Source of the DNA: Wurfbainia villosa
Taxonomy: Eukaryota > Streptophyta > Magnoliopsida > Zingiberales > Zingiberaceae
Direction: 5' to 3'
Assembly: GCA_025175895.1 (NCBI GenBank)
Contig: CM045992.1
Coordinates: 120,802,377 to 120,866,376, forward strand
Length of the DNA: 64,000 nt
Both the position numbers and the translations under genes were made by a program. The notes under the pieces were generated by a model. The model was not told where the DNA came from. It was given only the letters and a program-made list of their open reading frames with translations, and ran no database searches. Below, one piece after another: positions 23,625-36,365 of this stretch (position 1 is its first letter; each line of letters opens with the position of its first letter).

Positions 23625-26600
23625 TCAATGTTTGTTTCCCAATTGCCACCACTTTTTCTTCTTCTTTGCATCTGCAGTGGGGAGATCTGAACAAGCAAAA
23701 GAGAACGATTCGACAAAGAAACAAGTGTTTCAAGAACAAATTTGAATTCATTGGCCTGCAGGAGAAATTCCAACATTCTAGGCATTTGTATTTAGGCATG
23801 CATAGTTTTTTGTTTGTTTTTTCAAGTTCTTGTTCCTGATTCATTTACATATAGACGATGATATAATAGAAGAACAAATTCAATAACGTAAGAGGATCCA
23901 TATAGCTAATCCCTATGTATAAGTGAGTCTAGCAGTGAGAATGCCTTACCCTCCTCTCCAGCGTAAATTGAGTTGTAGTGCACCTCAGCCCAAAAACTTA
24001 AGAAAATGACTGTATAAATGATAGAAATAAGGAAAAGCAAAAATTAGACTGCAAATTATAAACAAGGATGAAAAAGAGGGGAACTGTATCTAGGTTGACT
24101 TTATTAGACCTAACAAGAATTAAAACTAGAAAATATGACTGCAATCAGTAATTTGTATCGTACCTCGCTTAGATTTCTCAATGCTGGGCAGAATTTCAAT
24201 GTAGCAAGTATCCTTGAATGATGTTATGACAAAAATTTTAACTCCATACTGCCGAACAAGACATACATTAAGGGGGAAAAAAATTAAGACTCAAAAGTGA
24301 AGGAACCAGATTCAATAAGATAGAGATGTAACAACATAGAATAAAAAATGTGCAAATACTTCAAAGCATAAGATCTGTAATATGCAGCCAAAACTATCCC
24401 ACATATGAAGTAGAGATATACTTAACAGAAGCTTTTATTTCACAGTTATTAATTCAATTTAATCTGTAGAAGATAAAGAAGAAACAATAGAATAAAAAAT
24501 TGCAAATAGTTCAAGCATAAGATCATGAGAATCATGCTACTAAAACTATACCACTAATGAAATAAAGATGTGCTTAACAATGTAAGTCTTTGGTGTCCAT
24601 CCAATTGTTATCATTAAATCCAAAAACAGCAGTTATTCTGAAAAAAATAGCACTCAGGATGCTCAAGCTTAAGCTTTCTTGATGACCTTTCACTATTATT
24701 GAAAAATAAAATGATTGTATTAACATCCTTATAACCAGAAAATACAAAGGCGAAAACAAAGAAGAGAGAGGCATATATACTGTATCTGCAGTAGCCTGTA
24801 ATGTCACGTGATCACCCCACTCGCCGCTTCTGATGACATAGGGGAACAACCAATAAATTTAGGTCATATTACAGAGAATATGAAGGTAAATAATCTTAAT
24901 AAAAAGTGCATACTGTGAAATCTTTTCGACGTAGTCACTATATGCCATCGGAACATATCCCTCGTAGATGTCAGAATGAGATTTTAGCTGAAAATATAAA
25001 CATGAGGTGATAATGAAACATGCCAAAAGTGGAAAGAAGGCAATGAAGAATGACTGAAAAATCAACCTGTTCAACAACTTGCTGTCTGACAAACTCATGA
25101 TGTTCAGATGTTTGATATAATTGGTCAGAAAGTGCTCGGAACTGAAGAAAAAACATGCACTTAGATGTGTCAGTTTATTTTTCTAAAAAAAACTGATATA
25201 GAAAAAAGATCAAAATTAGGAAAAGCTAATTTGAAATGATAACCACCTTTTATTAGTGATTCTTTGTCTAAATCCAGTTAGTCATCATGAAAGGATTTGG
25301 CATGATGTGAGGTTTTGTATTTTTCTTAATATGATTCTTTGTACCACCGTGCAGAACTTTAGAGATCATTATGTAGCTGACAACACCCCTCACATTTTTG
25401 CAGTTGTTAAATTGAAATTTCAGTATTGAACATACTTATACCAAATAAATTTGTTAATCGTATTTTTGCAAAATTTTAGAAGATCAATGTAAAGGTAATT
25501 TTCTTCCTTTGTAACAGGAGCTCCAATCGAGCATCAAAACCACAGTTTGGTACCTACATCGCGAAAACTTGATAATCAAGACTTTTTTTGGTAGTTATTA
25601 TCATCCTCCTATTATGATCTATGGTATGATCTAAGAAGGTCGGGATGGAGAAGAGAAGGGAGTCGAGCTCATTAATAGAAAGCAAAGACTTCACACATGA
25701 AAAATGTATTATTGTAATCAAAAGCATGCCTCAACTTTCTCAATGGTGACATATTTAACACACACAATCCATGAAACCTACGGACCCAAAACCTACACCT
25801 AACTTAAAATATAAATTTAATCTTCTTGAAAAGTAATAGAAGTTTTAATAAAACGTTTTCTTCTTGAGAGAGACCTCTTACTTAATACGTGTTCCTATCT
25901 CTCTGTGAATTTCTTGCAGGTCCAGTTTCCTTGCGAACCAATCTCTGTGACTCAACTCCTCTTTATGAGCTTTGGCATGACTCCGTCGTGTGGTAAAGTG
26001 ACATGCCTGGGACTTAAAGATTACCTAAGACATTATCCATAGCAAAGCTACCTCTGCTTCTACTTCATTCCCATTTATCTTTCATGTTTTACCAGTCAAT
26101 CACTGTACATATTCTGCTGAGATTATCTCAATTTAGCTCAAAATAGTATAATTGATGTATAACATGTCATATGAAAGAATGAATGAACTCTTGGTCAAAA
26201 ATTGTCCCCTTCTCTCTGCAGATTGTTTTCATGTGCAGTTTTATCATGAGGTTGTAAGGGCATGTGAATGTTTAGCCTGAAAACTGAGAAACTGAATCAA
26301 GCCAATTCAAAAAATTTGGTTTGATTTACAGTGAAAATAATCTTTTTGGGTTCAATCTAGTTTCAATTTACATCCAATAAAGCTGATAAAATCGAATCAA
26401 ATTTTAAGTATACATATATACTTCCACATTGACCATGGTAATACTTAGTAAAAGATTTAGTATGTTTTTGATTCTTGTCTATGTTATTTTAATTGTTTAG
26501 AGAATAGTAGATATTACAATGATTAATTCCGATTAATTCCAATTAATTTAACAGTAGGTTGCTAAGAAACATAGTATTGCCTTGGCCTGTGATTTTTTTA

Positions 26601-29600
26601 ATTAAAAAATCAATTTACACTGGACCAAACTGAAACTGACTTGAAATTTTTTATTTAGTTTCAACCCAAATCATTTTAGCTCAGTTAATTTTTTCAAACA
26701 AAAAAAACAATTTGAGTATGCCTTTACCTATGAAATTGGTAAACCAAATTGTGTCAACCCTTATGAGATTATTGTGTTACTTGGCTTTACCTATGAAGGG
26801 GAGCCTTGGCGCCATGGTTTAAAATTCCTTGTCGTACGGCCAGCACGAGTAAAAAATTTCACTCCATTTGATGATCGAAACGGCACGGACACTGACACAT
26901 GACTGTGATGCCCGTGCAAGGCCTCCCGTAGCCGTCGTAGGCCTTGCGCCCTTAGACGATCTCGTGCAAGACCGTGCAAGGTACTCCACAACCATGGGCA
27001 CCTCTCGTGGCCTCGCAGCTACAAGGTGCCTCCCACGACTGCAGGGTGATCTTGTGCGAGGCCCCACAAACAACTTTGCATAAGGCTCCACAGTCAGGCT
27101 CGTCAGGGCTTTTTTTCTATATTTTATAATTTTTAAAATTCTAAATTTATTAGTATAAAAGATATCAAATCTGTATCTATACGATACGATACGGTACCGA
27201 AATCATATCGTTCCGATCATAAATTAAAACCTCAGCACAGGTTGAGACTTTAAACCATGCTTGATGCAACAGTAAAGTCGTTGCCACGTGACCTAGAGGT
27301 CATGAGTTTAAGTCATGAAAACAATCTCTTGCTATGCAGAAAAAAACTGTATACAATAGATCCCTTTCTCGAGACCCATATTGATGGGAGCTTCATCCAC
27401 CGGACTATCCTTTTGGCTTTATTTTGTGAGCATCCACGTGACCCTCAATTATCTGAAGAGATCAGTGGCTTCTCTTTGAAAGCACAATCTCACAAGACAA
27501 TTTTAAAGCAACACCTATTATGATGCAATTGTAGCCTCCTTTAACGTGGTTGACTTTCTTCATAGGTGTTTAAGGTGAGAAAGGAAGGGGCAACAACAAG
27601 CAATGCTTTCTACAATTATTTTGTGTAACAAGGTCTTGAGAAGTAAGTATGCCAAAATTAGAGCTCGTGACTCTTTGTGTGCCAAAAAATAGCCAGTTGC
27701 AATTTTATTGTCGGAAATCAAGAGGAATCGAGTCCATTTTTGTCATCGTCCAAATAATCTCGATCTAAGCTTTAGATATGAGTGTTGGATATCAAGCGAG
27801 TAGGAGACCACATTATCAAAGTTCACTCACATCATGAATATATTTCCTTGAACATGATTTCAAATCCCAATGTAGGCAAAAATTTCCATTCTATTTGTAG
27901 ACCAAAATTAAAATTGAATTAGTCATGATTGCATCTTTTGCCACCACCGCCAAATAACAATCATTTTTAAGTGATATGATTGTTGCCCTAGCAATCTAAC
28001 CACACCCTCTAGTAGTTATTAGATGATGTTGCGATCTCTCTCGTTTCATTCTCCCCCTACTAATTTGATATTGTGTGGACGTGAGAAGATCATGAGGAAT
28101 CAATCAACAGTATCCTCCTACCATCCCATTTTATCAAGATCAAAATTAATTTATCCACACTGGAACCAAGTTGAATTAGCAACTAATTCAAACTAAATTA
28201 GTACAAAAATTTTAAGTTGAATAAACAATGCTAATCAATAAAACCCTAATCCCACCAACGGAGCTTACTGTGATTTCCTATTGAACCCAAATCAAAACAT
28301 CAAAGCCAATTTAGATATAATTCAAAGCTACTATTCAGTTATTGATGAATTAATTAAATTTTTGAAAATAATAATAACTGTAAAATAAAATGTGACTCAA
28401 AAATGAAACCATATGCATGTAATGCATTGAGTGAGAATTTATTTTCAAGTTGTTTCTATGTAATATTAACCCTTGGCTATGGAACTGATATATTTCATGA
28501 TCTTGAAATTAAATAGGTCAAGAACTATTTTCAAGTTGTTTCTGTGTGATATTAACCCTTGGATATGGCATTGGTATATTTCTTAATGTTGCAGTTAAAT
28601 AGGTCGAGTGCAATGAAATCAGAGAAATGATGTCATGATTTGGCATCGATAATGAATCATTCAGCTAGAGGTCTAAACCTGTACTAAAACCAAAAAAATT
28701 TATGTTAGTGGGGAATTTCTGCACTGACTTTCCTGAAAAAAAAAAAATCAAATCTGGCAAGCTTCTTGAAAAAAAAAGCAAAAGTGTATTCATAAAAAAT
28801 GAATGTAGAAATAAATAGTGGATCTTCAAGTCAACAAGAAAGAATCATCATAACGTTGAACAGTAATCCAATTGGCAAACTTATTTGGCAATCAACTATG
28901 ACAACGCCCAGGTAGGATGGAGGTTATAAGCACAAGCATGTACAGTGCATGCCATTTAATTTATCTTGAAGTAGAAGATAAAATGAACGTGTTCAAATTA
29001 CAAGAACTAACCTGACAATTACCATCTCCTTGGACCTTGCGTTCAACCAAGTCATACAATTGCAACCTGAATAATAAGGAAACCCCAACAATCATATAGA
29101 GGAAGTTGAGGGTGAGATATTAGCTGGACATATATACAATGACCTTGGTTAATTGGCTTGCCAATTTATGTTGAACATCTATAGTTAACACAATTGGAAG
29201 ATATACTTTTCACACTTTTAAGGGGTTTGAGCAGATGACTTGTGGACTCTTATTACTGACTAATGGAGACTCCTGATTGTTGGATAACATCCGTTGAAGA
29301 TAAAGATAATAACAATATAAAATTTGTTATGTCAAACTATTTGTACCTATCACAAATTTCCATTTCTAGGTACTTTAACTTCAGATAAACACATTCTTAT
29401 CATGCTTCATTGTGATTTTTATTCATTGCATCTAATATCCCAACCGTAAACAAAATGAAATACAAATTACACCATAATTTTTAATTAGAAGCCTATTTTT
29501 AAAAAAAAAATCACTAGAGATGAATCAAAAAAGGAAATGCTTATTGGTTTTACCTCCTCAATGGGACGTGAAAATGATTAAAAGGTACATCAGAAATAAA

Positions 29601-32120
29601 AAATGGAAGAGAAAATTCATGACCTTTATTTATTCCTTCCCAGTTATAAGTAATAGGAAAACCTTGATAGTCAAAATAAATACATCTCTAAAAAAGTTCA
29701 TCATGCGCTTAGCAATCTAACACGCTATTCCATTGACATAGTCCTCATGACCCAAAATCAGCATCCACAGTTCACAGGAGCAAATATCCTAGGGTATGAA
29801 ACTAGTTAAACTCTCTATCTTAGACATTGGATATAGATCTGGTAGTTTCAAATCTTTCGTTGCTTTCTTTCCTTTTCAAGAAGCAGTCCATCTCAATCAG
29901 AATGTTTTCTTCCACGATAATACTATATTGAAAGATAAAATGACTGAGTCAGACCTTTGTATGTTTGCTCATTCTAGCAGATAATAGTACTGGTTTCTGT
30001 GCAGGAAAGTTTCTTTACTTCTCAAGTGAATTTATTGCTTAAAACACCCGAGTAACATCAATCAAGGCTTTTACATGGTTTTCATTAGGATAACCATGAC
30101 CTATAGGAAAATTAACAAGGAACAGAGAGTTATCCAACATAAATAAACAATGTATTAAATTATAGGACTTTATTAGAACCAGAAATTCAGTCTTCATTCT
30201 TCAGAACTGCAGAACGCTAGACCTTCAATCTCAGTTTCAAGAAAGAAGAGGTTGGAATGTGATTTATCTAGATTGTGGCATTAGATACCAAAGGATTCAA
30301 ATACCAGATCGTTGCATTAGATGTCAAGGATTCAAAGACGAGTTAGTATGGAAGAGAAGATCTATCCAAATAATGGTACATGATATCAGGATTCAAATAC
30401 CAGTTGGTAAACTACATACCGGCTGGTATTTTTATCAGTGAAAAAGAGTGCGGAGACAAGTACTTGGCCAGTATTTGACTCCTTGCCTGATAAAGGTAAG
30501 AATATCAGCTGAAGTTATCCTCAATTTTAACCCTAACACAAAATGCATTGCAAAAGCCAACCTCAAGGTATAAACAAGCTGCACTATTGAATGTTATTTC
30601 TACTCTCGGAGATAACAGACATGGTACTAAAATTATCACAGGTCTCATAGAAACAAAAAATACAAAAGAGATGTACCTTTCTAAGAGCCTTTGATGATCA
30701 GAAGTAGCTTCATCAAAAGAAGGAACATCCCCATTTATTCGAGGAACATGCTGCATAAACCAAGCAACAATAATATTACATCCTTGTAATAAATACTAAT
30801 AGACAAGGTTCTTTTATAGAAAAAGTAAGACACGGATAACCAATAGTATCTATTATGTGCCTAGACTATGAAAAGAGAGGTTGTGATTCACTAGCAAGCA
30901 ACATATATGACACCACCAAAAATAATTTTCCCAGTGAATTATAATGCAATTGCTCAAAGTCTAGCCCTACATCTGAGTGTGGAACTAATTAGACCCACAT
31001 TGCTATCTCAAACTACCATGGTGAGCTTGGTTGCTAGTTGTAACTCCATTACATGTTCATGAACTGATTGAGCTCGGAATGGTTCTTCAAGGCAATGTCA
31101 TTAGTAATACTTCATCAGCATAATCAAGCATCTTTGTCCTAACTATTTGGGGCCTGTTATATAAAACTTATCCCTTTACTATGGTCAAGATGATACCATT
31201 AGTAATGTTCAACTTAATTAAATCATTTTTCTTTTACTACTTTACTGTTCTTTTCTTTGGCACTCTCTACTCTTGACAGATTCTGCTCTAATTGATTCAA
31301 CTCTAGCATCGAAAGTAATACAAAGATGACTAGATATTATAATTATAGTAGCAAAACATAGCAATACAAACATTGCCATGATATCACTGTAAGTTTAACC
31401 ATTAATATCCTCAAATTGTACATTTATCATCTTATAAAAATATAATGATTCATAAAAGTGGGTCTAACACCGTATAATATGCCAAGAGTATTAAATTAAT
31501 GAAAAATGAATATGAAATGCAAATAGGTAAAATTAAAATATCAGGCTCTTACAGGGATTGGATGCATCTGATTTAACCTCCTTCCAACTTCTCCATCAAC
31601 AACAGAATATTCATCTGATATTTCCAATGGAACCTCTCTCCCATAAGAGTGGCCTCCTGGACAAGAGCATAAACTAAAGGGTCCAGTTTCATTCATATCT
31701 TCGTGTCCCTTCTCAGTCACTAATGTATGAGCAAAAGTTTTTAACCAATATAAATATTGCAATATACCATTAGGGCATTAAAAACAGAAAGAAAATAATT
31801 CACTTCCACCTAAGTTGTACTCTCTTGTATATGGTTCAAACAGATTTTGTGTGAAACTAGATGCATGCATATGTTCTTCACATGCAGCTCTGGATGTATC
31901 TGCATCAAAAGCTTGAGAAAATCAGTCCTAGTACAGACACACAAAAGAGGATCATGCCGACACTAGCATGGATTCTCAAAATACCTTCTCTCGCACAACA
32001 GTTCGAATAAAAGGTAGTGTCCTGGTCAATCCTGCCTCCAGAATATGGAGGGCTTGGGAATGGGTAAAAAATACCAAATCCCCACTGATAAGCTTCAGAG
32101 TCATGTTCATAAGCAGCCAT
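23625..32120 (-). CDS. OTU-domain cysteine protease (deubiquitinase)
   Basis: Eleven coding exons: 32120-31985, 31899-31810, 31719-31553, 30750-30677, 29066-29012, 25141-25067, 24987-24914, 24829-24781, 24248-24164, 24009-23950, 23686-23625, for 308 residues. A 5'UTR exon ends at 33321 and is joined to 32136. The OTU domain starts at LYDLVERKVQGDGNCQFRAL: Asp170 and catalytic Cys173 in GDGNC, with the Cys codon close to the end of an exon. It continues through SGEWGDHVTLQATAD and YGVKIFVITSF to WAEVHYNSIY, where His279 is the catalytic base. The tail is lysine-rich and ends KWWQLGNKH, as in plant OTU proteins related to Arabidopsis At5g03330. Such enzymes cleave ubiquitin chains in the cytosol or nucleus; linkage preference cannot be read here. 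The start is the first ATG after the UTR splice (MAAYEHDSEAYQWGF). Intron 25142-29011 is 3.9 kb and holds a SINE with a nested transposon. Confidence 0.92.
24318..24580. repeat. Tandem duplication of about 150 bp inside an OTU-gene intron
   Basis: AACATAGAATAAAAAATGTG near 24333 recurs as AATAGAATAAAAAATTGC about 151 bp later. Both are followed by similar CAAGCATAAGATC, CTAAAACTATACCAC-like and AGATGTGCTTAACA-like blocks. The two units have diverged. It lies between the exons encoding ATADT and YGVKIF and has no visible effect on splicing signals. Confidence 0.7.
26797..27412 (+). mobile_element. Au-type SINE interrupted by a DNA transposon
   Basis: The SINE head GGGGAGCCTTGGCGC is at 26799-26813. 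Its remainder starts at about 27262 with GCAACAGTAAAGTCGTTGCC and CACGTGACCTAGAGGTCATG (tRNA-like box B region), then ACAATAGATCC and TTGATGGGAGCTTCATCCAC, and ends in CCTTTT. Head and body fit the tRNA-derived Au SINE known across angiosperms. A degraded target duplication beginning TTGGCTTTA flanks the composite (near 26779 and 27413). The split is caused by the element at 26814-27259. It lies in the 3.9-kb intron of the OTU gene, on the opposite strand. Confidence 0.8.
26814..27259. mobile_element. Small TIR transposon (CATGGTTTAAA ends) nested in the Au SINE
   Basis: The ends are CATGGTTTAAA and TTTAAACCATG, perfect 11-bp inverted repeats. Flanking CTTGGCGC and CTTGATGC look like an 8-bp target duplication with two changes, which fits a hAT-type insertion. 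The body is GC-rich at 26920-27075 and then AT-rich, with the sub-terminal GATCGGAACGATATG-type motif (reverse complement of 27190-27222) that is also at the left end of the 22411-23190 relic. No transposase is visible. Confidence 0.75.
28441..28613. repeat. Tandem duplication of about 86 bp in the OTU-gene intron
   Basis: ATTTTCAAGTTGTTTCTATG at 28441 recurs at 28527 with one change, and both copies continue with ATATTAACCCTTGG and later TTAAATAGGTC. Two units are seen. No coding meaning. Confidence 0.8.
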
Positions 32121-33320
32121 TGGATGTAAGGCAACTATGTTCAAGCAAAGAAAATTAAATTACCCTTCCTGGGGTTATTTATTGCATCAGAAGAATACTT
32201 CAATCAGAATAGGCTGTGTATCTCGAACATGTCAGAACCATCCCTTGCATGTGAAGCTCTATACCCCAAAAGGAAGACACATTAAACAATTTCAAATTAA
32301 GTAAATATAAGCACCAACAAGACAATTCGCACCATCCATTGAGGAGAGAAAAGGAAGACAGAAGCAGATCGACACAACCATAAATATAGAGCAGCATGCA
32401 GCTGGATCATGCATCTTAACATAAGTATTTGACATTCTTAGCATATGTACATTAAACAAGACATACACAACCATCAACATAGAACAACGTGCAGCAAAAT
32501 GAGGTAAGATATTTGGCATCGATAAGTTTATTAAATCAATCTGTTGCAAATTAATCCTTTGAATGAGAAAATTGAACAATAAGTAGCAATTCCTTCATAG
32601 ACATCAACATGGTTCCGAACTTTCTTATTTGTTGCTTAAAAAAGAGTCCAATGAAATTGTATTGTTAAGTATCTAGAACAAGATCACAACTGTATTGCAC
32701 ATAAATTAGAATCTAATTTATGTGACATAGTATGTCTCAGTGTATAAATCTCGCTCTTACAAAATGAGTTAGAAACCAGCAGAAATTCTGATAGTTCATT
32801 TTATGAAAAAGAAATAGTTGAGAAATCTCTATCACCGCTTTCCTTTATTCTTATTTCAATCAAAACAAAGAAAGAACGAGCAAAAAAAGAGTCGAAGTGC
32901 AGTAACAGTTGTTTACAGAATACTGATAGATCAGAGTGGGTGCGATCTCACATCTGATCAAAATTTCATAACTTTCTGTTGTTCTCAAGTGAAATAACCC
33001 CCAACAGAATTTCAAGGACGCGTAATGGAAAAGAAAAGAACTGAAATTGCACCACAATTCCAAGCTTACAAATAAGAAAATCCAAAAATTTCTGATCTAC
33101 AGTCATTCTCCAAAAACAAAAATGTATCCAATCAAGCAAACGTGAACGGAGCAACACTTGTATGAATTTCAATATACACCTTTAAAAAAAATCCAATTTT
33201 AGTCAAGGAAATCACAATCCGTATCCCTCAACTCTATCATTTCAGTAGGAAAAAAAAAGGTGCAGATCGATCGACAACCATCAATAGGATAATCCACAAA
33301 ATTAGCTGGAAAACACTAAC

Positions 33321-33502
33321 CTCCAGATGCACGAAGATTCGAGAGAGGACGCTGAGCTGAAACCCGAAAGCAAAATTTTTTTTTTTTTCAAGAAAAAAGA
33401 AAAAGGTCGCACACGAGTCGCCACCGAAGGCCAGGGAATCGGCGGGCGGACGGCGTTCCTCTTTCCTCCACTCCCTCCCTCCCTCTCCCTCGCTGGTTTA
33501 TA
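33321..33502 (-). promoter_or_regulatory. OTU-gene promoter and first non-coding exon
   Basis: TATAAA lies at 33502-33497 on the minus strand. About 30 bp downstream begins a purine-rich leader (GGGAGGGAGGGAG). The leader ends in a strong donor CTGGAG|GTTAGTG (last exon base 33321), joining to an acceptor before 32136, so the first intron lies in the 5'UTR. Confidence 0.6.
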
Positions 33503-35476
33503 GTCAACAAGTCCAACGACTTCAAACGCGCCTCCACCGTCAACTGGTACCTGGCTGCCACTCTCACACGGCTCGTCGGGCCCCAAGGGGGCGGAGTGCA
33601 CGCATCGCCCGATCTCGATCCGACGGCGGCAGCGGCACTCTCGTTCGCACTGGGAGTCGGAAACCGTTCAGCAGTTGGAATCGACGGGTCAGCGATGAGT
33701 AGGATCCAGCGTGCGCGCCCCCCTCGATTGCATCAGATTCTGGAAATCCTGACGCTGCTGGTCGGCGCGGTCGCTACAAATGTCCAATAAAAACAAGCAC
33801 AAACCGAAACTTGCAGTGTCCGCTTCTTATAAAAATGTGTAAAAGTCTTTTATCCTGTTCTTAAAATAAATCAGATCGATAATAAAGAAAAAAATCATCA
33901 ATAATTTATCTGAAAATCGATCCTAGACAAAAAAAAAAAAAAAAAAAATAATTATATTTATCAAAATTAACTCTATATAAAAGATTAAAATTATCAATCT
34001 AATCATTTCTACTGATCTATTTTATGATCATTATCAGAGTCGGACCTAAGTGTAATCGGAGTCTTCGCCTAGGGCTCAAATAAATTTTTTTATAATTAAA
34101 GAGAAAAGGGATCAATTTTATTTAAAAATATTTTTTATTTATTTATAAAAGAATTCAATTTTTTTTACTTTGCTCAAGTCTTAAAATATCTAATAGAGAG
34201 ATAAATTATAGAAAAATCAAAAATAATAAAGAATCATCTGAACACAAACAAAATTTTTATATATTTCTTCAAAATTGATTTGTATTCATTAATTATTATA
34301 CTGTCCAACCAATGAATTAACTCTAGACAAAAATAGACGTGGGCAATGGCCATTACCAATCATGTAAAGAATTTTAATTAAAATTTATAGATATTTTTTT
34401 TTTACTTTATATTTATTAAATAAACTTTAAATTTAGTTACGCACAAGTAAAATGTGAATAGAAAATCTCCGTAGTCCCGACCAATAGGATTCAGCAGTTT
34501 AATATTTATAAAGAAAAAAATATTCTATAGTGCATCGTACTCAAAAATTAAATTATAAATACTTAAAGACTATTTATCTCCCTTAAATCATATTTCCAAT
34601 TAAATCAAATTGAATTTTATAATCTAATAAATTCTTAGAAGCAAGCTTACTTTGGGTGGCCACTTGGGGGCCCACTTGTGGTACAAGGATCTAAAAAAAA
34701 GAGGACCCACTTGAATTTAAATTAGACAATGAAAATCAAAGATGCATAGGAGGATTTATTTTTAACCCTTTAATGTTCATCACTCAAGTTTATGCAACTC
34801 AAATTGAACTTTGTTTGAACCTTTTATATTTTTAAATTTATTTATCCTTTTTTTTTTCATGAATATATATTTAGACATGAGTATAGATAAATCCGATATG
34901 ATGAGAGATTCGTGCTGTTTTTTTTTTTATAAATGCACTAATACTAAATACATTGATTCAAACTTTTTTTTATTTACTTGAACAAAAAATATTTATTCGT
35001 TTAATTTACTTGGGCATCTATTCAGACTAAACGTCGGAGTCACTCTTTAATGATTAATGAGCCTGATTATATCCTCAATGAGCTTGGATTCGAGCTTAGG
35101 TCAAAGTTAATTTTAATCTAATTTAGCTTCTTCACTTTGATGATCTAGACTTTTAGCATGATTTTATGATTTAGAGATCACAAATTTGAGTATTTGAAAT
35201 AGTCTCTTACAAAATAAAATAAAATTATATACAATAGATCAAACTTAGTACACCGACCTATCCTTTTACATAATGACTTGTATACAATAATATTCACTAA
35301 ATTCTCTTAAATTAAAGCAACGTGGATCAATATATATATTCTCCTGTACGTTTAACCTTTGCCATGTATTTTTAAGATTGTCATGTACTAATATATTAAT
35401 TTGATAAGTATTCCTTGAAATGTGGATGTGACATGAGATAGGGTAATAAATTAAAGTCTACAAACAAATTCTTTTA
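33503..35476. other. Intergenic, AT-rich, with a second hAT-like relic
   Basis: 33503-33790 is GC-rich upstream flank of the OTU gene. 33800-35476 is AT-rich. 34030-34205 repeats the relic seen at 15094-15271 (ATCAGAGTCGGACCTAAGTG start, TAAAGAGAAAAGGGATCAAT middle). No gene is recognised. Confidence 0.5.
34030..34205. mobile_element. hAT-like non-autonomous relic (copy 2)
   Basis: It begins CAGAGTCGGACCTAAG, and the body AATTAAAGAGAAAAGGGATC parallels copy 1 at 15094-15271 (ATTATAGAGAAAAGGGGTC). The right end is poorly preserved, so the boundary is approximate. Confidence 0.45.
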
Positions 35477-35505
35477 TATATATATATATATATATATAGG
35501 ATTTT

Positions 35506-36249
35506 GATATCCTGCCCGACCGATCCCTGCGCGCACGTGCGCGACGCGTTCCTAACCGTCCGATCAACCGCGAGAGCGTTCCCTGTCGTCCGAGTCACGC
35601 GTGTTGCCGCCGTCGTTGGCGCGCTGTCCCGCCACCGTCGGGCGTCGGACTGGGCATGATCGACGCGCCACTCGTCGGCGGTTCGACGGGAGGAGTTTAC
35701 CAGCCGGTTAGTGGCCGAAATCCGACGCTAACCGGCCGGAAATCACCAAAGATCGCGGCCACTGTCGGCCGCGATCGGGCCGGATTCCGACCGAATTGCG
35801 GTCGGAATCCGCGGCGCAATCGGCCGGCCGAATCGCGGCCGAAATCGGCCTCCAGAATCGGGCGATCGATTTCGACCGCGATTCGGCCGGATTCCTGCCG
35901 AATGGCGGCCGACCAATTACACTGGACGGACCGGCGTCTGCTGTCGGTCCGTCCGCGTCTTCCGTCCGTCCGATTATGCCCGGTCGGTCGGAATCGGCCG
36001 TCGCCATCGCGCCATCGCCGCGATCTTTGGTGATTTCCGACCGGTTAGCGCCAGATTCCGGCCGGTAAACTCCTCCTGTCGGACCGCCGGTGAGTGACGC
36101 GTCGATCGCGCCCGATCCGGCGGCCGGACGGCGCGCCGATGACGACGACAACGCGCATGATTCGGACGGCTGAGAACGCTCTCGCGGTTGATCGGACAGT
36201 TGAAAACGCATCGTGCATGCCCACACAGACATCGATCGCGCAGGATATC
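35506..36249. mobile_element. Foldback element with arms of about 350 bp, inserted in a TA repeat
   Basis: The left end GATATCCTGC (35506) matches the right end GCAGGATATC (to 36249). The inverted similarity continues inward. CCGATCAACCGCGAGAGCGT on the left matches ACGCTCTCGCGGTTGATCGG on the right with one change, and AAATCACCAAAGATCGCG (35740-35757) is exactly complementary to CGCGATCTTTGGTGATTT near 36017. Almost the whole 744 bp can fold into one hairpin around about 35880. It is strongly GC-rich against AT-rich surroundings and sits between two TA microsatellite tracts (35477-35498 and 36255-36270), as expected for an insertion in (TA)n. Open frames on both strands are by-products of the inverted repeat. 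Confidence 0.85.
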
Positions 36250-36270
36250 AGAATTATATATATATATATA

Positions 36271-36365
36271 TTAGATGTAACAGCCCCTTCGCCTAAGCGG
36301 CTGCCCCTGCGCGCACGCCGATGAGCAGGAGCAGGCGCCCAGCCGAACAGGGCTCTTAGATGTAA
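36271..36365. mobile_element. 75-bp GC-rich insertion flanked by a 10-bp direct repeat
   Basis: TTAGATGTAA occurs at 36271-36280 and 36356-36365, exactly flanking a GC-rich 75-bp segment (starts CAGCCCCTTCGCC, ends GAACAGGGCTC) in AT-rich DNA. The flanks look like a target-site duplication; the short AGCCC/GGGCT ends are weak inverted repeats. It may be a tiny MITE or a capture during repair. Confidence 0.45.

Noticed and set aside
33596..33790. 64-codon plus-strand frame upstream of the OTU gene
   Set aside because: It lies in the GC-rich promoter flank of the minus-strand gene and has no recognisable content.
35656..36324. Several open frames of 76-174 codons on both strands
   Set aside because: They lie within a GC-rich inverted repeat where stop codons are rare; the translated products are low-complexity and mirror each other.
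36281..36355. A 75-bp GC-rich segment of about tRNA length
   Set aside because: It lacks the box B/TTCRANNC arm and a cloverleaf; better explained as an insertion.
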